Notes: a model not told the origin generated them from the sequence alone. Counted from the first letter of the stretch, positions 47,300-61,600 are shown. The stretch is 64,000 bases of DNA from Tetrastigma voinierianum (GCA_016808115.1 JAEQBH010000894.1:558001-622000); one strand, 5' to 3'. Program-made: numbers and translations.

Positions 47300-47745
47300 A
47301 CCTCGTCTACCTCAATCAACCAATCTAAAATCCTCTCAATACCAAAGCATTTATCATCAAGTAGGGATATCTACCTTTAGTTTGTATTTGTCTTCTCCTT
47401 TGTAGTTTGGTTTCCCTTGCCTTCCTCTTCTTTATCTAATTAAGGATTCAGCAACCACCAAAGCCGACCTCCCCATTCGTTGTCATCAAATCCTACGATT
47501 GGTCTTCTTTGATTTTGTATGTTTGTAATGTGATTACAAATGGGTCTAGCAGGGCCAATTCTTCCATCTTGTTCCTCATCATCATTCATATGCCCTTTTC
47601 CATTGATCCTCAATAACGCTTGCAATTGGGGTTGTATTGTTTCCAACCATCGAAAGAATTTCACGATTTTGATGTTTGTTAATCGACATCTCCAAACAAA
47701 GATGCACTCGATCACCGTCTTCAACATTTGTTGCCATCATTAGCA
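47300..47745 (-). pseudogene. E4 gag N-terminal part, split by E3
   Basis: From the primer site leftward on the minus strand a gag-like frame opens with MASIGANDGNK at about 47745-47713. It continues in shifting frames through INKHQNREILSMVGNN, DEEQDGRIGPARP and RRPIVGFDDNEWG, and reaches FGIERILDWLIEVDE at 47300-47350. The last words are the start of the gag core of Ty3/gypsy elements. The frame resumes at 37446 beyond E3. Stops and frameshifts make it non-functional. Confidence 0.55.
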
Positions 47746-47773
47746 CCAATACTAGCCATCGATTGAGATAAAC

Positions 47774-47788
47774 CAACTTTGATACCAC
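47774..47788 (-). promoter_or_regulatory. E4 primer-binding site (tRNA-iMet type)
   Basis: The minus strand reads GTGGTATCAAAGTTGG next to the LTR end, similar to TGGTATCAGAGC. It marks the start of the E4 internal region. Confidence 0.6.
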
Positions 47789-47789
47789 T

Positions 47790-48363
47790 TGACGCAACGT
47801 ATAGCGGGATTGATCAACACACAATTGATCAACAAGAATAACGCATCTCAATTCAAATGACCAATTCTCAATATCAGAACAAAGTAAAACAAAAACTTTG
47901 ATTTTTTTTTTTGGATAAATGGATAAAAGTGATAAAAGTCCCTTAAACAAACCCTAAAACATTTATTTATACCCTAGACATAATATGAGTATTATAGAAA
48001 ATAAAACAATATTTTAAAGAAATAATAAGAAATAAAATAATACTCTCAAAATAATAATAAAAAATAAAATTAATATCCCAAAAATAAAGATTATATTTAA
48101 AACAATAAAATAAATATTTTAATTGATTTGATCTAAGAGTTTTAGACCGAAATACTTTATTTGAAAAAAAAATTATAAAATTAGTTTGAAACCCAAACTA
48201 ATGCTCATGTAGTGCGTTTGGGACTCATGATTACAAGGTGGCAATGTCATCTATTGAATTATTAAATTGCCAAATGTCGTTATTCATTATAGCGCAATTG
48301 AACTAGGACACCCAATCATTGCTTCGTCCACATGCGCAATGTAAATTTTAATAATCCCACACA
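47790..48363 (-). repeat. E4 5' LTR, about 570 bp
   Basis: Plus-strand borders are TGACGCAACG at the left, next to the primer site, and TAATCCCACACA at the right. On the minus strand TATAAATAAATG (about 47970) is a plausible TATA box. The 3' LTR is not found in the window. The right border is chosen by the TG...CA rule and is uncertain. Confidence 0.5.
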
Positions 48364-48739
48364 ACTTTTTTATTATTATCAAGCGTTTTTACCATTAAAA
48401 CTATTTAAATTATTAATGTTTATATAAATTACATGAACTAGTAGATTTGAAGTATATTTGTTATATTATCATAGTAAATTATTTGTAATCAAAGACAAAA
48501 GTTATTATTTTGTAAAATAACCGAAATATATTTTTAAAATTTTCTTCAACAAGCACATCCAAGGTAGCTTGAAATTCCACAGAATATTCAATGGAATTTG
48601 CATTAAGCTCGACAGACCTCCATGCATAAACTAAATCATATAAATATATAAAAAATTAGATAAATATCAATATATAAAAATATCAACATATATCAATGAG
48701 TCCCAGCCAAGATGACTTTTCTTATATTTATCTTAAGAT
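48364..48739. other. Intergenic spacer
   Basis: AT-rich, with no coding sequence recognised. A terminal repeat of the neighbouring MULE could lie here, but I cannot identify one. Confidence 0.4.
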
Positions 48740-50030
48740 TTACACCTTAGAATACACAAATAATGATTCATAGGTCCCGCGATCCGAAACTGAGTCGATG
48801 GAGCCGAGGAGTTGGTCAGAGCTGATGGAGCGAGGAGTTGATGGATGAAGTACTGACGCAATGCGGAGCACGAGGTCGCCTAGCTGGAAGTGTACCCAAC
48901 TCTGATACAAGGTCAACGATGGTATCATCGATGGGAGGCAATGTAGGGGATGATAAAGGGTGCGATGATAAAGTGATATCTACTGCTATGGAGGCTGGCT
49001 CGTGACACCCTGACAGATGGTAAAGATGCAAGTGTCTCAGTATGGAAGGTGATGTAAGTCTCAGGTATAAAATCCTGGGTGATGGTAAGTACGGGGGTTA
49101 TCACAGTAATGCCTACCAGGTACTAGACCTCCTCACCATCTCGACTAATGATCCGCCCACCATTCCAACCACGACCTCGGCCGGCATCAACTCCTCCCCT
49201 CACTCTTGAATGGGCCGCATACATACCGGAGTGGATGATAATGAGGTCTAATGGATGGTCCATGTGAGATGTAGATGCTTCCTATCGTGAAGTCGGCGAT
49301 GCGATGTTCTTCTCCCGACCGTGGCATGATATAGCAATATGATGGTCGCTATACACTAAACCGTGGTGTAAAGCTGAGTGACTAGCTATGAGCAACCATG
49401 GTATGTATCTAAATGAACCAACCAAAGAATTATGAATATTATTAATCTATCGATTCAAAATTTGGAAAACACTTAAGAAACATAGGACTCTAACTTACCA
49501 AAACTTGAGTAGTACCGACTGTAGTATGAAACCTCATATCATCCCTATGGAGTGGTGGTGTCATAAAACGTCGTGTAATACGACGATACACGTGACCTCA
49601 TCTACATCAGGTGTTGGGGTGGATAACTGGTCACATAACCACCGGATGGAGATAGCGGATCCTTTGAGAGCATCAACGGGTGGGATGACACCGAGCAACT
49701 CCCGACAGCCATCCACATCAACACACGTGTCCGTTGGATCAGCTGGTTCACTAATACAGAGGCTGCGCGATGATAGCAACATCCTGTAACGTGATCGCAT
49801 CTCTCCGACGAGCACATGAAACGTGTATGTCTTGGGCCGCCATCTCTCGACGAGACAAGTGATGGGTGGCCAATTGATCAGCGATGTGGCTCATGTATAT
49901 ACCATAAAACTCGCGCGACGTCGTGATGGATGAATGCATATATCTATCCTCTACATACGCATGAAGGCTTTCATCTGCTGTCGAGGGTAAAGTACTTCCT
50001 GAAACTACAAGCAACAAAGAAACCAAATTT
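48740..50030 (-). pseudogene. Plant mobile domain (PMD/MAIN-like) relic
   Basis: On the minus strand, from 50026: SHIADQLATHHLS, DAITLQDVAIIA, then after a frameshift PADPTDTCVD, CRELLGVIPP and RWLCDQLSTPTPDVDE, ending at about 49560. This order (a TITLQDVAVLLGLP-like word, a LLG word, then WL and DE) is that of the plant mobile domain. The domain occurs in MAIN-type host proteins and in Ty3/gypsy and Mutator-like transposons. The downstream part to 48740 is proline- and serine-rich and may be its tail. Stops and frameshifts suggest a pseudogene. It lies just downstream of the MULE transposase on the same strand, so the two may belong to one element. Confidence 0.6.
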
Positions 50031-50599
50031 ATAATTGATTATATATAAATTACATGTTGCTAACTGAAATATTAATTGATAAGTAATAATATACACCCGT
50101 CTGTATTCTACTATAAGACTGTCTGCCTCTGCAGAATATCAAGACAAGATGATCCAAAGGGATTTTGCATCATGAAGCCCTCTGAACGCCATATCTATAA
50201 CAGATAACACGAAGGCAATATAATTATTAAGAAAACACATTGGAGAAATAGTATCAACATAATTAATGCAAGAACTAATTACAACGGTAATGAATTAAAA
50301 TACACACATACATGATTGATGTCTCATGATGAATAAGGTACACAATATTTCTTATAATCCAAGAAAATTGGCTACTTATCTGCATTTACTAAGTGTTATA
50401 CAAAGCAACTACAATTCCCCGAGGCAATTGCCTCACAAAAAAAAAAAAAAAAAAAAAAAGTGAGTTACTTCACATCTATCACCGAATCCTGATTTTATTC
50501 AAGACCAGATCAGACTCCTCGCTTGTTCGCGACAACTATATATTTGATAATAGTTTTCCCCTCCCTAACGTCTATTTCATTATGCAACCGGGTTGATTT
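50031..50599. other. Spacer between MULE transposase and PMD relics
   Basis: AT-rich, with a poly-A run of about 20 at 50440-50459. Some words at 50500-50600 may be the decayed C-terminal end of the transposase. Confidence 0.4.
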
Positions 50600-52470
50600 A
50601 AGACATCCATTGCCTATGCTTCATCGACTTTATGTGCAATCGTGAAGACCATCATAAAGAAGCTACGACCATTGAATATTACGAAACAAGTCATCTTTGG
50701 GTTGTATCATAGGGTACTTCACTGCCAGAAGGTAGTAGCCTTGCACAAAAAACCTAAAATCAACACATCGATGCTGACATGTTGTTATGATATGGCTACA
50801 TGAAATCCATATATATCGGGTTTTCCATATGTGCATTTTTCATCATGTGTTGAGGCGCTACTTTTGACCACTCCTTCACTTGACATTAAATCGGCCCTGT
50901 ACGTGATCGTAAAGAACAATTTCCATTGACCCAACCTTAACAACACGACCTTGAATCTAAGCACAATACGGGAGGAACTGGCTTCATCGATAAGTCAATC
51001 TATTAGCACCTTGTTCCCTTCTTGCAACAAAGAAAATGTTAAGGCGGAAGAAGGTCAATTGTACTAATGTAGTAAATGGTAAGCTACAAGCTCCTTTAAG
51101 AACATTGTTAAACACCTCCGACATGTTGGTTGTCATTATCCCATATATTCGACCTCCATCATGTGAAAGTGCCCATAACTGAAAAAGGATTCCCTATAAC
51201 CATTGTCGTGCTTCAGGAATTAATTTCCAATTCTCCAGCTATATGCTTTGGCTGAATTAGCGTTGTGTACTGCCAAAGCTTCAAGATACCAAATTCTTCA
51301 AGAGTTTATCTTTTTGAACTCAACATAAAATTGCTTGCAGTGATGACGCATGCAAATCCCGTGATAAGGTGATGGTGCACTCCCAATCCAAGATGAGGGA
51401 TCTCTCATTGCTGCCATAATACCCGGATGTTCATCGATATAACACACAAATCCCCGTCCGTCAGTTACTGCTTCGACATGCTAAGAACCATCCCCAACTA
51501 TCAATATTCTCGCCTTTTGTAATAGAAAATGTCAATGGAAACAACTGATTATTTACGTCATACCCCATAGCAATCAATAACGTGCCTTTATACTTCCCAT
51601 ACAAATATGAACCATCAATACTGCGACGGACGACAATGTTCAACCTTCAATAGATGCGGCGAATGACCAAAACACGTTGGAATATCTCGTGGTTTATATT
51701 AATGTTAAAATGTTTTCCAAATTACAAATACATCTAGCGACGGTTTCGCTATATGGCCAAGAACAAACGGGCAACTCCGTACATGACTAAAAGTCACCAT
51801 CAGTCTATCTAAGTAAGCCATGCTTCCATCCAACGCCTTTGTAGCATATTTCATATCCCCATCCATCACACTTGATTGAATAGTGCCGTGAAGTCAATGC
51901 GAATTGTGCCTTGGGCTATCGCTTTATATATAAATAACCAAGTTTTGAAACAATTGATGATATTCTGCTCGCAAGTGTATGACGCATTTACAAGTAGGCA
52001 ATCTTTATGGATCTCTGTTGATGCACCAATAAGCAAGTATCTTCACAACCATGGCATGGCTTTCCCAGCAAATGACATTTCGTCTTCTTATATCTTAAAA
52101 CGGTACAATTTTTCGCGATGCAACAACGACAAACCTTTCAAAAAGCAATTATAAATCTGCACCTCGTAAATCATATATTTAGAATTTAAAAAACCTACTA
52201 ACTACAAATTCCTCCACTTTGAATAACGGTGAGTATGTTGCACCCATGGAGTCCAACCACTTTGAAATAACATTACCTAAGTTTTCAACATGTTCAAATC
52301 TGAGGTGCTTGTGGTAAGTGATAATGAACAGGATGACTCCATACGTGGTTCCTCAACATCTCGGGTTATTCGACACATCACAAGATGCCGCGATGCTGCA
52401 GACATATCCCTCAAGCCATTCTCCAAAACTTGCTGAAAATCTGAAGGATGATACATGTCCACGCCTGAAC
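50600..52470 (-). pseudogene. Mutator-like (MULE) transposase, decayed
   Basis: On the minus strand an N-terminal piece (52462-52277) has DVEEPRMESSCSLSLTTS and LNMLKT. Around 51890-51800 there is IQSSVMDGDMKYATKALDGS and then AYLDRLMVTFS, as in the region before the catalytic core. The core at 51643-51461 is well kept: RSIDGSYLYGKYKGTLLIAM, then NNQLFPLTFSI, GENIDSWGWFLAC. Downstream come DEHPGIMAAM, GSAPSPYHGICMRHH (51440-51340), and further damaged words to about 50600. The order is that of MuDR/MURA transposases, whose DDE core begins in the SIDG word. Many stops; not functional. Confidence 0.82.
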
Positions 52471-53812
52471 ACCGCTGCTTCCATTAGGATTCATCATCAA
52501 TATCTTCACTCATTCATCATTAGTTTCTTCATAAGTGCAAACAATATCTCCATATACTCAAAGATCCTGGGTGATCGTGACTGGCATTAGGCCCTTCCAC
52601 AAACTATATCGTACTTAACATTATAATTGTTGCGAACCAATAAATCTTATATGGCACCACGATTGATTCACTTGTATTTACTCGAACAACTTCAATACAA
52701 TTCAATTTCAATGCTAGTTTAAAATGTTAACTATGTTCCAACATTTGGTACACACTATCGTCATCCCATATTGGAAAATATTGGAACCTATTTCACTTTT
52801 ATGATACTTACAATTAAGGACTAATTTGAACCTTGCTATCAATGGTCAGTTCTCGAAAGCATGTCATATCACTTGCACTGTTCAAACCATTCCACTTTTT
52901 GTGATGATTAATACACCATGACCACCTTCTGGAACCTTTGTTTGTCAATGGTTGTCCTTGAGTATGTCATATCACTTAATTGTTCAGTTCCAAGTCCAAC
53001 TGATATCCAAAGGTGCCACTGTCAGCTTATCTCACACATGTGTTCCCTGCTATTATTTGACATATGTTTTAGTTCTCAATATATTTCCATTGTAATAAAT
53101 ATCACAAGAATAGATGAAATAGACATAATTGACCTGTAAAAAATGGTCCCAAATGAATTATATAATATGAGAGGTCATTATCCTTACCATTTAAACTACA
53201 TTCATGGATGCTACATTCAATCACCTTGTTTAGCCAATGAATCATTTCACAATGTGGTGCTACCAACCAACTTTATCATATTTTGTTATGACACATAAAT
53301 CATGTGATTAGTATGTTATTTTTGTTAAGGACGTGAGGGTAAAGGATAGGAAGGGTGGTAAGAGGATATGGAGGGTAGTTGAGGTTTTTCAAAATTTATA
53401 GCATTTTTTGTTAATTTTTGGTTGGTTTTGGGCTTAATTGAGATGCTTTCATAGCCTTTTGTAAAATATGAGGCCTAACTAACCTTGAAACATATCTCCA
53501 AAATTAATCTTGTCATTTACCATTTCAGAAACATTTTTGATGAAAACCGAGTTCAAAGAATACACCGCTGGGGAGCAAAGAATGAACAAAATTTAGGTAA
53601 AGCTTAATGATAATTATCAATGTATCATGGTACGAATCAAACATACATGCACACACACACACCATAGTAGTGCTCAAACCAATACTAATATTATTCAATC
53701 CAAATTTAACAACTACATAAAGGTTATAGTGGTACCGAGCCACATATCAATAATTATCAAATCCAATTAGAAACAACAACAATAACATAAAAAATAATAG
53801 TTCCATGGAATT
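52471..53812. other. Region without recognised gene
   Basis: Mixed composition with short open frames, none resembling a known family. A purine-rich stretch is at about 53328-53390. It may include the outer part of the MULE, but no terminal inverted repeat is evident. Confidence 0.4.
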
Positions 53813-55654
53813 TGTGGTGTGACTCCATGCTGACATTTAAATCATTGTTTAGGCCATGGACGAATTGTTTGGACTCGATATTTCAGTTGCAGCCTTTAAT
53901 GGATAGACATGGGATTTGTCATAAAGATTCGCTCACCTGGGGCCTACCTTCAACATGGGCAATTGCATATCCGTCGGGTTTTATGAAAGTGGCAACACTT
54001 AAGCGCAGGGCAAATGGAAATATAAAAATCCCAAATAAACCCATCCAAGGACCCTAGTGGCATCAAAACCGGTTCTGCTAACAAAGGGAAGTGGTGATTG
54101 CCTTGTGGCTCTGCTCCAAACCGAGCTATGGCTCCGGGCAACTTTAGACCTAAGCGAACCAAGTCCTAGGTTCGGGCCTCTAACTGTCCACACCAAGAGC
54201 GGAGCCAACAACCCAAGGCAACGGTCTCGAATGGTCCCTAAGTGTTACCGACCGGATCCGAAGAGGAAGCCAAAACCCTACTTCAAGCTCTGTGAACACT
54301 TTCTTTGGAGATGAGAGAATACCAGCTTGCTTTTCTCATGAACCCTTTTTCTTCAAAAGGTCATCAAAGTAGTGGTTTCCCTATAACATTCTATTTATAG
54401 GAAAACCCCATCCTTTGAAATGACCAAAATGCCCCTCACTCTAAGTGATGATAGGTTACACGCATCCCCATGCGTTATGGCGAGTTCCCACACGGCCCAA
54501 AGTCGAGGTACAAGCCCAAACTTATTATCTCTAAGTGAGGCTTGGAACCCGGATTCCACTAATCCCGTGAAATTTCCCATTCATGCGAATTAATCCCCAT
54601 ATTCTGACTGATCCAAATCCATTTCTTGGTATATCAGCCCCCACACCTTTCTAAGTGTGTGACCCATTAGGTTCCGCTTATATTGGCCACTTGATTCAAT
54701 CGCAATTAAGTAAGTCAAGATTGGTATCTAGCAACACATCAGACCCCCCCAACTGATTCAGAGTCAAGGGTCTAATTGTATACCCTTCCCAGACATATCG
54801 TACTCATTTCACCAAACTATACCCTACTTGGTTAAGAGCATGGACAATTGTGTAGTTCTACTAGACTCTGCCATGCCACACCTAGCCCAAGTGATATTTT
54901 ATCTTGTCCCTAGATTCATCACTCAACCGTTATGTACTTGAAGACAATCCTCAAGGCATTTTTCACTATGGCCAGAGATTCCCGAGTAATGATTCCAACA
55001 AGAGGCCTTAGGTATACTCTCCCTTTATTTGGAGTGGCGAATCCTTTGTTAGCTACTCAATTACCTCTAAACACCTCAAACTATACCCAATCCTCATCCA
55101 ATGAGTGACCCCTTAAGAGGCAATGTGGATTATGTCGTGCACAGATCAACATCCAAGAAGCATCTCGAAAGCACCTCAAATCTAAGATTGTTTCAGATCA
55201 TTGTTATGATGAGACAAATCATCTCATTTAAACAGATGATCCATATGATCGTCCCCCATTATAGGTCTCCGATGTACTTAGCTACCCTTAGTAAACATCC
55301 ACATGCCAACTCGATCAACTCATGATCAAGCGCTTTATAAGATTCACCGCTTGATCCAATCAAGGAGTATGGAATAATGTTATCCGTCCTGATCAACAAT
55401 GTCCATTTTGTTGATCCTATGACTAGGATACTCTAGACATTAACGTAATTGCACATGATAGGAATTCCGGCTATCATGATCCCATCATGATTTCCTTCAT
55501 GCTATGTTATGTATCACTGAATTTCATTAATTCGATTAAAGATATATATCAATTCAACGTATGAATACCAAATTTAATAAGAAGCCTTTATATTAAATAT
55601 GTCAGGCGCATAACAAGTGCTAATGGCGATTGCCTTTAAAGCACTTCTCTAACA
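53813..55654 (-). repeat. Probable solo LTR or LTR-plus-leader remnant, about 1.84 kb
   Basis: On the minus strand it starts TGTTAGAGAAGTGC and ends GAGTCACACCACA. The sequence is non-coding, GC-richer than its flanks, and has the style of long plant LTRs. No target-site duplication or second copy is seen in the window, so the ends and the copia-type assignment are tentative. Confidence 0.4.
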
Positions 55655-58600
55655 ACATCTCCATTTAAGAAACTCAAAATCTCATTGCATGAAAGATAAA
55701 CATTTGTCTCTAATGAAAAGAAAAAAAACACATACATGACAAACATGTAACAGAGTTCACACACACACACACATAAGGGTTTAATTCACACCCAAACCCT
55801 TCAAGGACAACAACATTCATCCAAACCTCACAACCGTCTCGTATTTGCCTTACAGATGCTTCGACTGAACTGTCACCAATAGTTCATGACTAGGAAGTAC
55901 TTCACAAGTTCATAAGACCACTGTTTCACCATATGGTTTACAAAAATTAGTGAACACTTAGAATACAACCGACAAGAATCGTGTAAAGCTGCATGTAAGT
56001 GGTGGCACAAGAAGTAGATGGATGTTCAAGCCATGTGTTGCTGCCATATCATAGGATGCCTTAGAAAGCTATTGCTTGAGTTAAGAACTAGAATTTAGAG
56101 AAGGAAAAGAAAATGCTTTATATCACGTATGTAAATAACAAAATATAGAAATATGTTGCGAAAATGCACATTTTTAATATTTGATAGAAGTAGTTTACTA
56201 GTAAACATAAATTCCAACCCACGGTGCAAGTTAATACTTCATACTTGTGCATGGTTAATTTTCCACATATATATATTTTTTTATCAATAAAAGCAACACT
56301 GACCAAAAAGGTATACGCCAGTAAGCACCCAGAGTCATCCCTTTCCAATCATGAAGACCCTAGTCAAATAAAATTATCACCCAAGAGTTTTCACCAAATT
56401 ATTAACAAAACAAATCAACCAAACTGTAATTGGGACCAAGAATTTAAAAAAACAATTCTATGTCTGATATTTACTTGCCATTATTTAACAGAAAGTACCA
56501 CAAGAAAGAACTCAGCAAAATTCAATCAAATCAAGCTCATCGGTCGATGCCGAGGATGAAGAATCGTGAACGTAGAAGTCGTAGACTGTCTATTATGTTT
56601 AATAGCACCGTGAAGAATAAAGAATGCAACAAAATCTGGTGATGCAAATCACGCCCGCTGATTAACGCTGATGACGAACAACTACCAAATGTAAAATAAA
56701 AGCACTAAATACCATCACTTCAAGAATTTGTAATCAACAATCGCTCGCCATGTTCCAATTAAATCAAATCAAATCGCAGCGCCACACTCACCAAAGCTTC
56801 AAGTGACATGATATCTGAACTTTAAAAAAATACTCTGCTTACATAACATATTCACATCACAAATCCTACAATGATCTCAAACGTGATTAATTTAAATATT
56901 AATTGACCGAAACTAAATCCAATTCGATTCTCATCAAACTCTTTGATCTAAGTTCCTGCATCATCTTAGCTCCTACTTGATGAGAATATGAGAGTGGATT
57001 GAAAATCATGTAATTTGTTTTCTTTTTTTTAATTTGAATGCATGCATTAGTCAGTTCTATCCACCTTCTTTGTCTGTAGTGAGTTTGGCCACGCCTCCTC
57101 CAGCTTTCTCAGCGAGGAGTGAGGTAATACCTCTACTAGCCATTTTGTTTGCCATTCCAAATATGAAAGCGAAAAAGTGTCACTAACTTCTAACCACCTG
57201 CCTCCTTAATTTGTTGATTATTTGATGGTAGGAATGTTTGTTTCAATATATTATTATTCTTAGTGTTGGAAAAATTCCTGATACGATACGGTCACGATAT
57301 AAATCTAATACGATTTTATGATTTGTATTAATATAATTTCATGCTTATTATTCAAGGTTGATCGGTTTAACATTGCTGATAAATTGATCATATTCATGCT
57401 GATCATTAACACAAATTTCACATAAATTAACATTTTTTGAATTATTATATTAATTAATTAATCCACTGACAGTTATTTCAGGCTAAAATATAACTAATTA
57501 TAATTCATATTATTTTTTAAATAACAAATTAATAAAAATGTTAAATTTAATAAGACATATTAAATACATATAATTAATTAATTTCATATTTTAAATAATC
57601 AAATTAAATTTATCATATTCGCGATAACCCTGTTTCCAATACGAATAATAACAATGAAATATAATGAATATTAACATATTTATTATTCTGGGCTGATTGT
57701 AAGAATTATCGATACGATCCGTATATTAAAACGATACGGAATATAAACCACATAATGAATTGCCAACTTAATTTTCTCTTCATCTGACCAGGACACTTTA
57801 TAGAAATTTGAGTACTTGTCTCTAGCCTAGTGCCAGTTGGCAAAGAATTTGAGAAAATAAAAATGTAAGAAACAAATAGTTAAATTTCAAATATTATTTT
57901 ATTTGTTATTTCAAATTAATTCTATTTCTTTTAACTTATCAATGTGCACTTGCTAATGAGTGGGCAATGGTACAATACTATTATAGAGCCTAAGTAAAAG
58001 TCCTTAAGTATGTTAAAATACTTAAATACTTTAAAAACACATTATGTTTCTTAAACGAATTTATTATATTTTAATTTTAATTTTTTTTATTAAATTGTTT
58101 ATCAAATGTAAGTCCATATATCTGTTCAATTGATCCAACGTTACGATTTAAAAGATTGATATCAAAAGGGTAAGGTCTGATCCAGACAGACAGTAATAAA
58201 GTGTTTTGGCTGTATAAAATAAATAAATAAACTACCAATTATAAAAAGATCATTTGAATTTTTTTTTTTTTAGCCTTTTCAGGAACCAAATGAGATATTT
58301 AAAACAGCGCATCGTTGTCTTACATGGGGACTCCTTCCTTATACAAGTCAAATCATTTGTGCTTTGGCATTGTAATGGAATGAACAATACATGATGAATC
58401 ATTGAGTAATCATCACATCTGATGTTTAACAAGATTGCTTGTAATTTTGTTTTGAATCATTATTATAATGATACAACTCAGATTTATTGAAGCATTGAGG
58501 TCATAAAACTGGAAATGCAAAGATAGTAATTGGTAATCTCAAACTGAATATTCCCAATCATTTTGGCCATATTACGGAAGTATGATTATTGAATACTTAT

Positions 58601-61600
58601 AGCAGGTTAGGCCTGGGCATGAACCAAAAGAACGTAGGAGCTGTGTTGGTTTGAGGGTGTCATGTGTACATGGGAGGCTGGCCCCGTATCGTGCCGAAGC
58701 CATGGCCACTCACCCATTATGCTTTCACTTTTTTTTCATATGAAATATAATAACAACCTCCCAATGGTAATTATATAATGACTACGGAGGTAAAATAATA
58801 TTTATGTTTTTCTTTTGTGTTTAAAGGAACTATATGAAAATTGAATAAAGAATATGAAAATTGTTAATCATATATGGTTCTTTTTGATCTAAATGTAATG
58901 GGAATATGACTCATTTTTTAAAGGTTATAATGCATATGCCAACCTAGTTGGATGTAATCAAAACTGAGGTCAGGAAATTACAACTGCTTTTATAGTTATT
59001 GAAATTTTGAAACAGTAATCCATATTTTTTTCTTATATTTTCTTTTTTTTATCTTCAATATTTAAATTTTGTTATTTTGAAAAACATAAATGAAAATATA
59101 TTTTTATTGGTTTTAAAAATAAAATAGTTACACAAATTATACAATTAAAACAATAATATAAATTCAGAAAATAATTAATTTAAACAAAATTTGTTACAAA
59201 TAAATATGTTTTACATTCGCCAACCCACATGCCACGCCACACCATGAAATTCATTCTGACGTTAAGACGGATCACCCGCTTTTGTTAATCAAACATTCTA
59301 TACACTGGACCCCGTTAAGTCCAAGGTTGAGCCTAGCTTAACAAATACCTCTAGATAAATAGCAAATGCATTTATACGGAAGTTACTTAGCATTAGGGGC
59401 AGCTCCATAACTCAAGACACATAGCGATATTATGTCATTCCATTTCTAAAATGGCAAGTTATAATTCAGAGTTTCAAACAAATTTAAATTCTATATCATA
59501 AAATTTAAAAGAACACCTCCTCTTCAACCCTTGCAACTACTTAAAGAACTTACTGATGCCATTTGGTTAAACTATGAGACACATCTTAGGGTCCCTGTAG
59601 TTTACTTTCCTGATATTCAAAATTTCAGAATGTCATAGAGTTTTGATTTAATTGTTTTTCAATTCTGTGTTCCGGTTTTTCTCATTTTTGAAACCATGCT
59701 TAGAATGAATCAGCATTTGATCCCTTATAAATATGACTGTAAGTATGGGTATGTTGATATGATTAGATCCTTCATGTTTGTACAATTTAACATTTGGTAT
59801 AGCAATGTTTGACTTCTGCCTGCAAAAAATAATAATAATTTGCCCAGGCCATTTTCACTTACCGAATCACTTAGTTTTGAATATTAATAATAATTCAAAA
59901 AAACAATTTTCAATAAAGAGATTCATTTACTGTCAATAAATGTTTATAGTCATCAACACTCAAAATGAAAAGAAAATGTGTAGATTTTTGAACTAGAGTC
60001 ATAATAAAAACAATGATTTTTTCATATTTAAGTGCGGTAATAAAAAGGTTCTTAGCTGGTTAAATTATAATTATTGACTTTTTAGCTTAAAGCTCATGTT
60101 TAATTTACTATGGATCGTTATATTATAATATTTTATAAATATGAGTTATAATCAATTCTTTGATAAGTTTCTAAGATGTAAGGAAAGGTTGATTTATTAT
60201 GGTAATGTTGTTGTTTGAAGATGGATACTATCATATGTTTAGAATTGAAGTGAGTCTACGAGCAATGAACTTATTTCCATGTTGGAAAAAATTCAAAAAA
60301 AATTTTTTTTTGATGGTGAAGGTTATATAAATTTTTTTGTGTTTAAATATTATTCAGTTTTTATATAATTAAGAGAAATAAATTATATGAATTTTTAAAA
60401 ATATTTAAAAATTATCTATTAATTGATTTCTATTTTTTTGATGAAAAAATAGGAATGGATATAAATTTGCCACCAAAATAGGCAAATGCATCTTCTCTTC
60501 TATAGTATATATGATGCTTTAGTAAAAAAAAAATCCCTAGTAAAATTTCACAACATCCAAAATTTATTTTTGTGGGCGACCTCTAAGCTTCAGCATTAGT
60601 ACATGTGAAATATATCATTTTTCTAAATTGATATACTGGTCTCCCTATGGAGAGTTTCCAATATTTTATGTTAAATATCAAAGTTAACTTCCTTGAAAAA
60701 GAATTTATGGATGAATTTCTAAATTGACATACCCAATTTTAGAGTCAAAGTTTTTAGGAATCGAAAATGATGTACTACATTCATAAAATATAATTAAACT
60801 TTTTTCAATTGTGTTTTATAGAGAAGGGAATCGAAGAATTGAATTCCTTTTAATTGTGTTCTAAATTCACAATATTTATTAATTGAGAGTCAGTTCAATA
60901 TCAATTTGACCTACCCTATAATAGCATATTGTTCATTGCAAATTGCATTATTCATATTCTTGGCACTAAGTTTAAATAACATGACTTTATGCATCACATT
61001 CATTTGTGCCAAAAATTTTATGTTTTATGATATTGATCATGCTAGTGTTGAGAATTTATGGGAGACTCAAATTCTATTTTTGGCTACCCATCAAAATAAA
61101 CTCTAAAGTGATTTTCTATTTATTTTCTATCCTTATGTCAAATCCTATTATCTTTTACTCATTTAAAAATAATAGATGTTGTTTAAAGTGAAAATGCCTT
61201 GAATCAAAACATCTTGCTAATCTACGATGATTACAATTTGTCTTACTGGAAGAATGTTGGACATAACCCAATAAGAGAAGCCTATGACTATTGGATTAAA
61301 GCTAAGAATAAAGCCAATTGTTATCAAGATGACTATTGATTCGTGTCACAGTAGGGTGATCCAAAATCGGCAATTGTATCCTAAATTCTATCTACTTGTC
61401 AGTAGCAAAATTCTGCTAACGGTATAGTGGGCTACAGGGTCGAGGCACTTAAGGATGAGTTTTCAGCCGCACAAATGATTCTTGTTAAGCTCAAAATGGT
61501 GGATTCAATTTGGATTTTGGGGTTTTGGTAAAAACATGGGAGTTGGTGATTTGCAGATTAAAAATAAAATAATTAAAAAAAATGTAAAATAGAATTCCTT

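Noticed and set aside
49505..49789. 94-codon plus-strand frame
   Set aside because: It is antisense to the plant mobile domain relic, which has recognisable motifs on the minus strand.
54057..54314. 85-codon plus-strand frame and minus-strand frames at 53950-54211
   Set aside because: They lie in the non-coding LTR-like block 53813-55654 and have no family resemblance.
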